DNA from: Sphingobium_A sp965228065 | GTDB lineage: Bacteria > Pseudomonadota > Alphaproteobacteria > Sphingomonadales > Sphingomonadaceae | Direction of reading: 5' to 3' | Length of the DNA: 64,000 nt | Assembly (NCBI GenBank): GCA_965228065.1 | Contig: OZ245788.1 | Location: 5,518,001 to 5,582,000, forward strand | Shown here: positions 25,321-34,782 of the stretch, piece after piece | Layout: every line of letters starts with the position of its first letter | Numbering within the stretch: position 1 is the stretch's first letter | Position numbers and translations under genes: made by a program | The notes under the pieces: model-generated | What the model was told of the DNA's origin: nothing | Seen by the model: only the letters and a program-made list of their open reading frames with translations | Databases searched by the model: none

Positions 25321-25415
25321 CTGTCGCTCCAGCGAAAGCTGTAGCCTATACGATACGTCCGACTACACTGCGGAATCGAAGACCGCATGGGCTCCAGTTT
25401 TCGCTGGAGCGACAG
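25321..25415. repeat. Second copy of the 8452-8549 inverted repeat
   Basis: Arms 25321-25346 and 25390-25415 share the core CTGTCGCTCCAGCGAAAGCT with the first copy and pair with two mismatches around a 43-nt spacer. The spacer ends suggest the opposite orientation to the first copy. It lies between convergent genes. Confidence 0.8.
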
Positions 25416-25456
25416 CGAGAAAATGACGGATTCGCGCCCCTCCCGACGCCGCGGGT

Positions 25457-25906
25457 CTAGAACTCGCTGCCATCCTTGCGACGCTGCTGTCCGACCGACG
25501 CATCAAGATGCATGTCGATATCGGGATAATGGCAATCGGTGACCGATGGCCGCCCGATCGCGACATAGACGCAATCGGTGCTGCTCTCGTTGATCAGCAC
25601 ATGGCCATTGCCGTCATTCTTGGGAAAGGCGGCGATATCGCCCGCGCGCATCGGATGGCGTCCATCCTCGTCGACCAGCACCGCCTCGCCCGCAATCATC
25701 ACCACCAGCTCGTCCTCGCCCTCATGCCAATGGCGCTGCGACGACCATGCGCCGGGTTTCAGCACGACATGGCTGGCGCCAAAGTCGGTGAGCCCCGTGG
25801 CGGGCGCGAGACGGCGATACCAGCGTTGCTGCACGACATCGGCATAGATCGGTGGATAGCCGGTGGCGTTGGTCTGCGGAATTGTGTCCAGATCCAGCTT
25901 GGGCAT
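25457..25906 (-). CDS. Cupin-domain protein
   Basis: 149 residues with one beta-barrel cupin. Motif 1 is QRHWHEGEDELVVMIAGEAVLV, where two His and one Glu are metal ligands; motif 2 is around PKNDGNGHVLIN. The enzyme or binding role is unknown. ATG 25906 follows GGAGGGG. It is divergent from dapE, with 47 bases between the starts. Confidence 0.88.
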   Translation of the reverse strand: MPKLDLDTIPQTNATGYPPIYADVVQQRWYRRLAPATGLTDFGASHVVLKPGAWSSQRHWHEGEDELVVMIAGEAVLVDEDGRHPMRAGDIAAFPKNDGNGHVLINESSTDCVYVAIGRPSVTDCHYPDIDMHLDASVGQQRRKDGSEF

Positions 25907-25953
25907 GGCCCCTCCTGCTATGCAAAGCCTGCACGGCAAGCTAGTCGCCAGCC

Positions 25954-27096
25954 ATGACCGCGTCCATCGATCCCGTCGATCTTGCCGCCCGCCTGATGGC
26001 CTGCCCCAGCGTGACACCCGCCACCGGCGCGGTGTTCGACGTGCTGGAGGCCGCTCTTGTCGGCATCGGCTTCTCCGTCCACCGCTTCATCGTCGGCGAA
26101 GCGCCCGATGGCCCGGTCGAGAATCTGTTTGCGATGCGCGGCAGCGGTGCGCCGCACTTCGCTTATGCGGGGCATCTGGACGTGGTACCGCCGGGCGATG
26201 GCTGGAGCAGCGATCCTTTCATCCCTGAAATCCGCGGTGATCTGCTTTATGGACGCGGCGCCGTCGACATGAAAGGGTCGATCGCTGCATTCGTGGCGGC
26301 CTCGGCGCGTCGTGCCGACCATGCCGGCACGCTGAGCCTGATCATCACCGGCGATGAGGAAGGGTTTGCCACCTATGGCACGGTCGAACTGATCGAATGG
26401 ATGAAGGCCAATGGCCAGCTTCCCGATTTCTGCCTGGTGGGAGAACCCACTTCGGTCGCGCGGCTGGGCGACATGATGAAGATCGGTCGCCGCGGATCGG
26501 TCAACATGTGGATCGAAGTCGCGGGCACCCAGGGCCATGTCGCCTATCCCCATCTGGCTGATAATCCGATCCCCGCGCTTATCCGTATTCTCTCGCGCAT
26601 CGAAGCGATCGAACTCGATCAGGGCACGGAATGGTTTCAGCCCTCCAACATCGAAGTCACCGATATCGAGGTCGGCAATCCGGCGACCAACGTGATCCCG
26701 GCAAAGGCGACCGCACGGCTCAGCATCCGCTTCAACGCGCTGCACAGCGGCGCGGCACTGGCCGAGCGCATCCGTGCGATCTGCGAAGAGGAATCGTCGC
26801 GCGCGACACTGACCGCGCGAATCTCGGGAGAAGCATTCCTGACCGAACCGGGACCGCTGTCGGACCTGGTGTCAGCCGCGATCGCGCACGTGACAGGCGT
26901 GACTCCCGAATTGTCCACCACTGGCGGAACGTCGGACGCGCGTTTCCTGGCGCAGCTGTGTCCGGTGGTCGAGTTCGGCCTGACCAATGCGACGATGCAC
27001 AAGCTGGACGAAGCGGTGGCAGTTCAGGATATCGCGGCGCTGACCGACATCTTCGCGCTGGTGATCGACCGCGCATTTACGCAGGCGCCAGAATAG
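25954..27096 (+). CDS. dapE: Succinyl-diaminopimelate desuccinylase
   Basis: This M20 dinuclear zinc hydrolase removes succinate from N-succinyl-LL-diaminopimelate in lysine and peptidoglycan synthesis. Ligand motifs are visible: GHLDVVPPGD (about 70), GRGAVDMKGS (about 105), GDEEG (about 135), GEPTS (about 165) and the C-terminal NATMHKLDE. Length 380 is typical. The neighbouring genes are unrelated. Confidence 0.94.
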   Translation: MTASIDPVDLAARLMACPSVTPATGAVFDVLEAALVGIGFSVHRFIVGEAPDGPVENLFAMRGSGAPHFAYAGHLDVVPPGDGWSSDPFIPEIRGDLLYGRGAVDMKGSIAAFVAASARRADHAGTLSLIITGDEEGFATYGTVELIEWMKANGQLPDFCLVGEPTSVARLGDMMKIGRRGSVNMWIEVAGTQGHVAYPHLADNPIPALIRILSRIEAIELDQGTEWFQPSNIEVTDIEVGNPATNVIPAKATARLSIRFNALHSGAALAERIRAICEEESSRATLTARISGEAFLTEPGPLSDLVSAAIAHVTGVTPELSTTGGTSDARFLAQLCPVVEFGLTNATMHKLDEAVAVQDIAALTDIFALVIDRAFTQAPE

Positions 27097-27105
27097 GTCA
27101 AAAAT

Positions 27106-28794
27106 TCAGGCGGTAAGCGCCGATCGTCCGCCATGGGTCCAGGCCAGGAAATCGCGTTCGCTCATCGGCATTGCGACCGCATAGCCCTGCACCGCGTCGC
27201 AACCGATCACGCGCAGCACGTCCGCCTGTTCCTGCGTCTCGACGCCTTCGGCGATCACCCGGTGGCCCAGGCCGTGGATCAGGCCGATCACCGCATGAAC
27301 GATGGCGCGTGCCTGTTCCGAACTGGTGACGTCGGCGATCATGCTGCGATCGAGCTTCACCTGATCGACCGGCATGTCGCGCAACCGCGAGAAATTGGAG
27401 TAGCCGGTACCGAAATCGTCGATCGCGATCAGCGCACCTTCGTCGCGCAGCGCGGCCATCTCGCTGAACACCGTTTCGCCACAGGTCATGGCGAGTCCTT
27501 CGGTGATTTCGAGTTCCAGCATGCGCGGCGTCGCACCGTGATCGGCCAGCCGTTCGCGCAAGCGCCGGAAAAAATCGCGCTGCTCAATCTGCCGCGGACT
27601 GATGTTGATCGCCAGCCGCTGGTTCAGGCCCAGCCTCTCCCAGCGGGCCGCAGCCGCAGCCACCGCGTCGATCACCCAGTCGCCGATCTCGACGATCAGA
27701 TTGCTTTCTTCGGCGGTCTCGATGAACATGCCGGGCAGACGCATCCCATGTTCGGGATGATTCCAGCGCAACAGTGCCTCGGCGGACAGGGTATTGCCGC
27801 TCATCAGTTCGATCTGCGGCTGGAAGACCAGCTGAAAGCGTGATTCGGTGAGCGCGAGCCGCAAATCCCTTTCCAGGCACAGTTTCTCGTTCAGCGCGTC
27901 GGCCAGCGAATCCGTATAGGTCTGCACCTGCGCGCGACCGCAGGCCTTGGCATGATACATGGCGACGTCGGCCGCCTTCATCAGCATGGTCAGCGACCGG
28001 CCGTGATCGGGATGGAAGGCCAGACCGATCGATGCCCCCACACGGATCGCATGGCCGGACAGGTCGATATCCTCACCCAGCGCGTACAATATGCGCTGGG
28101 CAACCCGATGACCGTCGATGGTCGATGCGATGTCCGGCAGGAACAATGTGAACTCGTCGCCGGCCAGCCGTCCGATCTTGCCCGGCCCACCGCGGCCCAC
28201 CGCGTCTTCTGCGTTGAGCACGGCACGCAACCGGTTCGCCACCTTGGCGAGAAGCTGGTCGCCATGCGCATGGCCGAGCGAGTCATTGACCGATTTGAAA
28301 TTGTCGAGATCGATGAACAGCAAAGCGGAGCGTGCATCGGCCGGCAGTTCCGCCAGCGTCCGTTCCACATCGCGACGAAAATTGGTGCGATTGGCGAGCG
28401 ACGTCACCGGATCGTACATGGCGAGATTATGGATACTGTCGAAGGTGGAGCGTGTTTCGGTGAACAGCGCGTCCATGCTGTCCGCCAGTTCGGGCAGGAA
28501 TTCCCGCACTTCCGCCGGTGTACGCGATTCGAAATCGCCATGCGCCGCCTGGGCGAGCCGCTTGATCGCGATATCGACCGCCGCCGCAACCGTCGCGAGC
28601 GCGCGATCCGCCGACGCCCAGCTCATCGCCGCACAGACAATGGCAACGACCAGCGCATTGGCCGCCGTCGCACTGCTGCTGCCGCCATGCAGTCCCCCCG
28701 TCCCGCTTGCCATGATGGCAAGGATGAAAGATCCCGCGCCGACGCACATCGCAAATGCAATGGCTCGGCTCTTGAGCGAAATGCCTTCCATCAT
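27106..28794 (-). CDS. GGDEF/EAL membrane protein (cyclic-di-GMP turnover)
   Basis: 562 residues. Two hydrophobic helices lie near residues 8-28 and 38-58, then a coiled-coil linker. The GGDEF domain (about 130-290) has the active-site variant RLAGDEF; AGDEF variants can be active, so cyclase activity is uncertain. The EAL domain (about 305-555) keeps SAEALLRWNHP, the catalytic-loop DDFGTGYSNF and the later AEGVET. It is therefore a probable phosphodiesterase. ATG 28794 is preferred; a GTG at 28857 is also in frame. Confidence 0.9.
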   Translation of the reverse strand: MMEGISLKSRAIAFAMCVGAGSFILAIMASGTGGLHGGSSSATAANALVVAIVCAAMSWASADRALATVAAAVDIAIKRLAQAAHGDFESRTPAEVREFLPELADSMDALFTETRSTFDSIHNLAMYDPVTSLANRTNFRRDVERTLAELPADARSALLFIDLDNFKSVNDSLGHAHGDQLLAKVANRLRAVLNAEDAVGRGGPGKIGRLAGDEFTLFLPDIASTIDGHRVAQRILYALGEDIDLSGHAIRVGASIGLAFHPDHGRSLTMLMKAADVAMYHAKACGRAQVQTYTDSLADALNEKLCLERDLRLALTESRFQLVFQPQIELMSGNTLSAEALLRWNHPEHGMRLPGMFIETAEESNLIVEIGDWVIDAVAAAAARWERLGLNQRLAINISPRQIEQRDFFRRLRERLADHGATPRMLELEITEGLAMTCGETVFSEMAALRDEGALIAIDDFGTGYSNFSRLRDMPVDQVKLDRSMIADVTSSEQARAIVHAVIGLIHGLGHRVIAEGVETQEQADVLRVIGCDAVQGYAVAMPMSERDFLAWTHGGRSALTA

Positions 28795-28876
28795 GCTCCC
28801 ACAGCACGTGACGATGAAGTCCCCAACCCAGTCGCCTGGATCAGCGGTCTTTCTCACAAGTCCGTAAAGATTGGCT

Positions 28877-29446
28877 TTACGATGTCGTGCGGTCGCGTTT
28901 CAGGATGATGTAAAGGGCGCCGTTTCCGCCATGGCGCGGATGTGCGTTGCGGACGGCGGCGATGTGCGTGGCATGGCGGGACGACGCCAGCCAGTCCCCC
29001 ACCGCCCCGCGGATCGCACCCCGCCCCCGCCGGTCGCCCCGCGGCGGCTTGCCGGTGACGAGCAGGATGACGCGCGTGCCGGAGGTCACCGCGCGTGCCA
29101 GGCTGGAATCGAGCAGCCGCCAGGCTGAATCGAGCGTATGCCCGTGAAGGTCGACGGTCATGTCGGGATCGACCACCCCGCGCCTGAGCCGCCGGTCCCA
29201 TCCCCCATCAAGCGTGTTCGCAGCTGATTTTGCGGGCGGGAGCGCCGGCGTGTTCGGCCTGGCCGGTGCTGCGGCAGCCTGCGCGCGCATGCGCGCGATC
29301 AGATCGTCTTCAACGGGACCCTTCGGGGTACGAATGGGCGGAGCGGGCTGCTGCGAGGGAGGCTGTCGTCCATCGAGGGGCGTCACGCTTGAAATCACGC
29401 GCGCCCACAGCGCCCGCTCGTCAGCGCCGAGCCGCCGCCCCGCCAC
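28877..29446 (-). CDS. Smr/MutS2-type endonuclease-domain protein
   Basis: 189 residues. The Smr domain (about 100-185) has DLHGHTLDSA, VILLVTGKP and a C-terminal GNGALYIILKR. The N-terminal half is a low-complexity, proline/alanine-rich linker. Small Smr proteins are nucleases or nucleic-acid binders; the role here is unknown. GTG at 29446 gives MAGRRLGADERALWARV, matching family starts; it overlaps the upstream mltA by 26 bases, so translation is likely coupled. Confidence 0.87.
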   Translation of the reverse strand: MAGRRLGADERALWARVISSVTPLDGRQPPSQQPAPPIRTPKGPVEDDLIARMRAQAAAAPARPNTPALPPAKSAANTLDGGWDRRLRRGVVDPDMTVDLHGHTLDSAWRLLDSSLARAVTSGTRVILLVTGKPPRGDRRGRGAIRGAVGDWLASSRHATHIAAVRNAHPRHGGNGALYIILKRDRTTS

Positions 29447-30710
29447 CGGGCGTCGCCTCCGCAAGCCGCGCCAGCGTGCCGACGGGCAAAAGCAGGAATG
29501 CCGTGCCCCGGCCGGACATGCCGCCGGCAATCGCGCGCGCATCGGCGCCAGCCCCCCAGAATGTGTCGAACCGGTTTGCGCCCTTGATCGCACCACCAGT
29601 GTCCTGCGCCACCCACAGCCCCGCGGTCTCGGCGCGATCGAGCGACAGGAAGACGGGTGCCCCCAGCGGCACATAGGCCGGATCGGCCGCGACAGTCGCC
29701 CTGCCCGTCACCGGCAGCCCAAGCGAACCCAGCGGGCCCGCCCCTGTCAGTTCGCGGAAGAAGATGAAGCTCTTATTCTCGCGCATCGCTGCCTGGCCCT
29801 TGGCCGGGTCGGCGCGCAAATAGGCCATGATCCCCTGCATCGATCCCTGGCCGCGCGGCAGATCGCCACGATCGATCAGCAATTTGCCGATGCCGGTATA
29901 GTCGCGGCCGTTCTGATTGTCGTAGCCGATGCGCATCACCCCGCCATCGGGCAGCAGCAATCGGCCGGATCCCTGGATTTGCAGGAAGAAGAATTCGACG
30001 GCATCGGCCGCCCAGGCGATCTCCAGCCCCTTGCCGGCAAGCGCGCCCTGTTCGATCTGCGTGCGATCATAATAGGGCACGAAGGCATTGCGATCGACAC
30101 GCCCACGAATCCGCTTGGATTTCAGCGCTTCGCTGAACAGACCGAGATCGACGTCGATCAGGTCCGGCGGACGGCGATAGACGGGCACCTCATATCCGGC
30201 GCGACGCTCACGCGATCCGCGGATTTCGGGTTCGAAATAGCCCGTGGCATGGGCGGTGCCGGCACCGACCTGCACCGTTTCGAAATAACGGCGGAAAAAC
30301 CCCGCGGCATCGCCATCCGACCAGCCCGTCGCGGCGGCACATGCCGGCGCCCAGTCGCTGCCCCGCGTCAGCCCGCTCGCATCGGTACGGCGCTGGACCG
30401 AGGGACAGGAGATACGAAACGCCGCAAGCGCCCGGCGCGCCTGCGCATCGCCCATCTCCAGCTTCGCAATCGGCGGTCCGGCGACGACGCCCTGGGTGCG
30501 CGCATTGGCGGCATCGGCCGGCGGCGGCGCAGTGGGGATCGTCGGGATCGGCGTCGCGGGCTGCGGTCGCGCCGGGCGCTCCGAGTCGCTGGGCACGGGC
30601 CGGCTCGACTCCGGCCGCGCGGGCGTGCTGGCCGAAGGCGGTACGATGCCCCCGGAGCAGGCAGCCAGCGTCAATACGGCAAACGCCGCCGCCCCCCGCC
30701 CTAATCCCAT
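29421..30710 (-). CDS. mltA: Membrane-bound lytic murein transglycosylase A
   Basis: It cleaves the MurNAc-GlcNAc bond of peptidoglycan. A lipoprotein signal ends at AFAVLTLAAC (Cys about 18). A long proline-rich linker (to about 80) precedes the MltA domain, with YFEPEIRGSRER and FFLQIQGSGRLLLPDGG. The 3D domain near the C-terminus has the Asp motif QDTGGAIKGANRFDTFWG. The Smr gene overlaps its 3' end, and the Tim44-domain gene ends two bases upstream. Confidence 0.93.
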   Translation of the reverse strand: MGLGRGAAAFAVLTLAACSGGIVPPSASTPARPESSRPVPSDSERPARPQPATPIPTIPTAPPPADAANARTQGVVAGPPIAKLEMGDAQARRALAAFRISCPSVQRRTDASGLTRGSDWAPACAAATGWSDGDAAGFFRRYFETVQVGAGTAHATGYFEPEIRGSRERRAGYEVPVYRRPPDLIDVDLGLFSEALKSKRIRGRVDRNAFVPYYDRTQIEQGALAGKGLEIAWAADAVEFFFLQIQGSGRLLLPDGGVMRIGYDNQNGRDYTGIGKLLIDRGDLPRGQGSMQGIMAYLRADPAKGQAAMRENKSFIFFRELTGAGPLGSLGLPVTGRATVAADPAYVPLGAPVFLSLDRAETAGLWVAQDTGGAIKGANRFDTFWGAGADARAIAGGMSGRGTAFLLLPVGTLARLAEATPGGGAAARR

Positions 30711-30712
30711 TG

Positions 30713-31390
30713 TCAGGAGGCCTCGTCGGTGTCTGTCAGAATCCAGTTGGGGTCGTCCGAGCGCACATTGCGGCTGAACGTCCAGACATCGTGGGTGGGA
30801 ACCGCATCGCTCAGCGAGCCCGCGATCACATTGCCATCCGCATCGCGCGTGACCGCCGCAATATCCGCATCGAATCGGATCGTGACGGAGGCCGTCTGCC
30901 CCTGAAGTTCGGCATCGGAGATGACCGCCTGCTCGATCTGGACCAGCCGGTTGTCGAGAACCTGCCCCGCAGCCTTGCGTTCAGCGATCGCGCCCGAAAA
31001 TGCATTGCGCACATCGTCGCCCGCCAGCTCGGCCAAGGTTGCCTCGTCACCCGCCCAATAGGCTTCCAGGATCATGCGATAGGCAGCTTTCGCGCCCTCG
31101 ACGAAGCGAGCCGGTTCAAACTGGGAATCAACAGCCTCGATCGCGCGGACGCCGCGCGCGGCAGCCGGCCCTACGGTTGGATCGCCCGCGGCCCGTGCCT
31201 CGGGGCTGATGTCGGGAATCGGCGTATTGGAGCGCGCCGGAATGACACGCTCGTCGGCCGAGCGCGGCAGCGGCTGCTGCTCATGGCCGGTCCGCTTTCC
31301 AAGCACGGCATAAAGCCGAAACGCCAAGAAGAGCGTTACCAGAGCAAGAATGACAACCGTTACCACAAAACCTCCGATCGCGCGTCGCAT
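30713..31390 (-). CDS. Tim44/TimA-domain membrane-anchored protein
   Basis: 225 residues. One N-terminal membrane helix (RRAIGGFVVTVVILALVTLFLAF) is followed by a disordered linker and a Tim44-like domain (about 85-222). Bacterial homologs (TimA) in alphaproteobacteria are envelope-associated; function is poorly defined. Met 31390 immediately precedes the helix. It is the first gene of the timA-mltA-smr cluster and is divergent from secB. Confidence 0.86.
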   Translation of the reverse strand: MRRAIGGFVVTVVILALVTLFLAFRLYAVLGKRTGHEQQPLPRSADERVIPARSNTPIPDISPEARAAGDPTVGPAAARGVRAIEAVDSQFEPARFVEGAKAAYRMILEAYWAGDEATLAELAGDDVRNAFSGAIAERKAAGQVLDNRLVQIEQAVISDAELQGQTASVTIRFDADIAAVTRDADGNVIAGSLSDAVPTHDVWTFSRNVRSDDPNWILTDTDEAS

Positions 31391-31527
31391 CCCTACATAG
31401 GCGCATGACGCGCACGTTTCAAATGATCCACTGCACGACACGTTCCGCACGGCTCGCCATTGCCCTTCGCGACGGCGCCTGCTAGCGCGCGCGGCATCAT
31501 TTCAAGGTATCGAGGACAAATCGGGAC

Positions 31528-32040
31528 ATGGCCGAAGAAGAAGGCGCGATCATTGAGAACGAGCCGCTGGCGAACGGCGAGGACACCCTCCCCCAGGTCG
31601 GTGTCATTTCGCAATATGTGAAGGATTTCTCGTTCGAGAACCCGAATTCGCCGGCCGTCTATCAGTGGCAGGGCCAGCCCAAGATCGATATCCAGTTCAA
31701 TATCGGGGCCAATCAGGTCGGCGAAGACGTCCATGAGGTTGTGCTCAAGATCGACGCACGCGCCGAAGCCGAGGGCGGCCAGGTCGCGTTCCAGGTGGAG
31801 CTCTCCTATGCCGGGCTCTTCGGCCTGCGCAACATTCCCGAGGACCAGCTCCAGCCCTTCCTGCTGGCCGAAGCGCCGCGGATCCTGTTCCCCTTCGCCC
31901 GCCGCATCCTGGCGGACGCAGTGCGCGACGGTGGCTTCCCGCCGCTGATGCTCGAGCCCATCGACTTTGGCGGGCTCTATCTGAGCCAGCTGCAGGCACA
32001 GGGCGATCTCGCCACCGTGGAAACCAGCGGTCAGGCCTGA
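31528..32040 (+). CDS. secB: Protein-export chaperone SecB
   Basis: The tetrameric chaperone keeps preproteins unfolded and hands them to SecA. The 170-residue sequence has the family blocks QYVKDFSFENPNSP, AFQVELSYAGLF, ILFPFARRILADAVRDGGFP and PIDFGGLY. The N- and C-terminal extensions are usual for alphaproteobacteria. murJ follows after 24 bases. Confidence 0.96.
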   Translation: MAEEEGAIIENEPLANGEDTLPQVGVISQYVKDFSFENPNSPAVYQWQGQPKIDIQFNIGANQVGEDVHEVVLKIDARAEAEGGQVAFQVELSYAGLFGLRNIPEDQLQPFLLAEAPRILFPFARRILADAVRDGGFPPLMLEPIDFGGLYLSQLQAQGDLATVETSGQA

Positions 32041-32064
32041 CCCTGATCGCTTGAGGAGCATAGA

Positions 32065-33621
32065 GTGAACCTCCTCAAATCGATGGGAACGATCGGCGGG
32101 CTGACCATGGTCAGCCGCGTCTTCGGCTTTGTGCGCGAGATGATGATGTCGCGCATCATGGGCGCCAGCGGCGCCGCCGATGCGTTCCTCGTCGCATTTC
32201 GCCTGCCCAACACCTTTCGCCGCCTGTTCGGCGAAGGCGCCTTTTCCGCCGGGTTCGTGCCGCTGTTCAGCAAGCGCTTCCACGGCCCCGGCGGCATGGC
32301 TGAGGCCAAGCGCTTCTCGGAAGAGGTGCTGGCCTTCTTCGTTCCCACGCTGCTTGTGTTCACGCTCGTCTTCGAAGTCGGGATGCCGCTGTTTGTCTGG
32401 GCGATCGCCTCGGGCTATGCCGACGAGCCGGAGAAGTTCGCGCTCACCGTCTTCCTCAGCCGGATCACCTTTCCCTATCTGCTGCTGATCAGCCTGGTCT
32501 CATTCTTCTCGGGCATCCTCAATTCGCTGACCAAGTTCGCGGCGGCCGCTTTCGCCCCCGCGCTGCTCAACGTCGCGATGCTGATCGCGCTCATCCTGGT
32601 CCCTGTCGGTGGCGTGCGCAGCGCTATTGCGCTGTCGATCGGCGTGACCGTCGGCGGCGTGCTTCAGCTTATCCTGCTCTGGCACGGCGCACGCAAGGCA
32701 GGCGTATCACTGACGCTGCGCAAGCCGAAGATGACGCCCGATGTGCGGCAGTTCTTCGTCGTAGTCATCCCCGCCACCCTGGGCGCCGGCGTCTATCAGA
32801 TCAGCCAGTTCATCGACACCTTCTTCGCCACCCGGCTTCCCGAAGGCTCGATGAGCTATCTCAACTATTCGGACCGGCTGAACCAGCTGCCCTTGTCGGT
32901 GATCGGCACCGCGCTGGGCACAGCGATCCTGCCGCATATCAGCCGCTTCATCGGCCAGGAGAATCCGGAAGAGGCAGCCAAGGTCCAGGGCCAGGCGGTC
33001 GACCTGTCGATGCTGCTGTGCCTGCCGGCCGCGATCGCGCTTGGCGTCGTGGCATCTCCGCTGATCGCCGCCTTGTTCCAGGGCGGCCGTTTCACCGCAA
33101 CCGATGCGATGATCACCGGCAATGTGCTCGCCATCATCGCTTCGGGCCTGCCCGCCTATGTGCTGGTCAAGGTGATCACGCCCGGCTTCTATGCGCGTGG
33201 CGATACCAGGACTCCGGTCAAGACCGCCGCGATCGTACTGGTCGCCAACATCGTGTTCAATTTCGCGCTGATTCCGTTCTTCGGCATCTATGGGCTCGCC
33301 ATGGTGATCTCTGGCTGCTCCTGGCTCAACGCGATCATGCTCTACGTGATCCTTAGTCGCCGGGGCCATTTCCGCATCGAGGGTTGGCTGTGGCGCCGGA
33401 TCGGCCGGCAATTGCTGGCCGGCATCGTCATGGCGGCCGCTTTGTGGGGCATGCGGACGGTGCTGGGCGACTGGTTCGCCGGATCGGTCGGCCAGCGCCT
33501 GATCGGCGTCGTCGCGCTATGCGGCGTCGGCGGTCTGGTCTATTTCGCGACCGCCTTCGCGATCGGTGGCATCGATCGCAACGCCATCCTCGTCCTCCTC
33601 CGCAAGAAGAAAGCTGTTTGA
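32065..33621 (+). CDS. murJ: Lipid II flippase MurJ
   Basis: It moves lipid II across the inner membrane for peptidoglycan synthesis. The 518-residue MVF-family protein has about 14 membrane helices. The start KSMGTIGGLTMVSRVFGFVRE and the block AFRLPNTFRRLFGEGAFSAG are diagnostic. The GTG start follows GAGGAGCATAGA; the preceding bases CCTGATCGCTTGAGG match part of a dispersed repeat. The stop overlaps trpS by one base (TGATG). Confidence 0.96.
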   Translation: MNLLKSMGTIGGLTMVSRVFGFVREMMMSRIMGASGAADAFLVAFRLPNTFRRLFGEGAFSAGFVPLFSKRFHGPGGMAEAKRFSEEVLAFFVPTLLVFTLVFEVGMPLFVWAIASGYADEPEKFALTVFLSRITFPYLLLISLVSFFSGILNSLTKFAAAAFAPALLNVAMLIALILVPVGGVRSAIALSIGVTVGGVLQLILLWHGARKAGVSLTLRKPKMTPDVRQFFVVVIPATLGAGVYQISQFIDTFFATRLPEGSMSYLNYSDRLNQLPLSVIGTALGTAILPHISRFIGQENPEEAAKVQGQAVDLSMLLCLPAAIALGVVASPLIAALFQGGRFTATDAMITGNVLAIIASGLPAYVLVKVITPGFYARGDTRTPVKTAAIVLVANIVFNFALIPFFGIYGLAMVISGCSWLNAIMLYVILSRRGHFRIEGWLWRRIGRQLLAGIVMAAALWGMRTVLGDWFAGSVGQRLIGVVALCGVGGLVYFATAFAIGGIDRNAILVLLRKKKAV

Positions 33622-34619
33622 TGCGCGTCCTTTCGGGAATCCAGACCACCGGAAACCTCCACCTCGGCAATTATCTGGGCGCGATCAAGAATTGGGTGAA
33701 GATGCAGGACGAGGCCGAGTGCCTCTATTTCCTGGCCGATCTCCACGCGATCTCGATCTACAACGATCCGGCTGAACTGACGCGCAATACGCGCGACATG
33801 GCGGCCGCGCTGATCGCATCGGGCATCGATCCCGACCGTTCCATCCTGTTCAACCAGGCCCAGGTTCCCGCGCATCCCGAACTCGGATGGCTGCTCAACG
33901 GCACCGCACGGATCGGCTGGCTCAACCGGATGACGCAGTTCAAGGAGAAATCCGGCAAGAACCGCGAAAGTGCGAGCGCCGCGCTTTACGTCTATCCCGT
34001 GCTCCAGGCTGCGGACATCCTGCTCTATCAGTCGACCCATGTGCCCGTGGGCGAGGACCAGCGCCAGCATCTGGAACTGACCCGCGACATCGCGACCAAG
34101 TTCAACCAGGATTTCGGGCGAGAGGTCTTCACGATCCCCGAGGCCTATATTCCAAAGACCGCGGCGCGCATCATGTCGCTGCGCGACGGCAATGCGAAGA
34201 TGTCCAAGTCCGACCCATCGGACATGAGCCGCATCAATATGGCCGACGATACCGACACGATCTCCCAGAAGGTCCGCAAGGCCAAGACCGATCCTGAGCC
34301 CCTGCCCGACAATGAGGACGCGCTGGAGGGGCGCCCGGAAGCACGCAACCTCGTCAACATCTATGCGACACTGGCGGACACCACGCCCGCAGCGGTGCTT
34401 GCCGATTATGCGGGCCAGGGATTCGGCCAGTTCAAGCCGGCACTCGCCGATTTGATGGTCTCGGTGCTTGGTCCGATCACTGCCCGGTTCAACGAGTTGC
34501 GGACGGATACGGCACAGCTCGACTCCTACCTTGCGCTCGGTGCCGAGAAGGCCCGCGCGCTGGCGAAACCGACACTTGATGCCGCCTATGATGCGCTCGG
34601 GCTGGTCAGAGGCAGGTAG
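33621..34619 (+). CDS. trpS: Tryptophanyl-tRNA synthetase
   Basis: A class I synthetase that charges tRNA-Trp. The HIGH-like signature is GNLHLGNY (about residues 11-18) and the KMSKS loop is AKMSKSDPSD (about 193-202). Length 332 is typical. Its ATG overlaps the murJ stop, so the two are translationally coupled. The frame extends upstream only as an out-of-frame shadow of murJ. Confidence 0.97.
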   Translation: MRVLSGIQTTGNLHLGNYLGAIKNWVKMQDEAECLYFLADLHAISIYNDPAELTRNTRDMAAALIASGIDPDRSILFNQAQVPAHPELGWLLNGTARIGWLNRMTQFKEKSGKNRESASAALYVYPVLQAADILLYQSTHVPVGEDQRQHLELTRDIATKFNQDFGREVFTIPEAYIPKTAARIMSLRDGNAKMSKSDPSDMSRINMADDTDTISQKVRKAKTDPEPLPDNEDALEGRPEARNLVNIYATLADTTPAAVLADYAGQGFGQFKPALADLMVSVLGPITARFNELRTDTAQLDSYLALGAEKARALAKPTLDAAYDALGLVRGR

Positions 34620-34782
34620 CCTTTGCCGCCGGCTTTTGCCGGGTGACATGACACACTTGTCGTCGCTGACGAACCGTGCAACCCCATCGGTGGGCCGCGC
34701 GTTCAATCACTATTCATGCGGTTTGACATAAACGTCTACGTCATTGAAACATCGAATGGTTTCACCCCGAAGGGTCCAGGTC

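Noticed and set aside
28857..28857. GTG 28857 as start of the GGDEF/EAL gene
   Set aside because: It would add 21 residues with no hydrophobic or family-like character; the ATG pair at 28794 and 28791 is closer to the membrane helix and to GGGAG.
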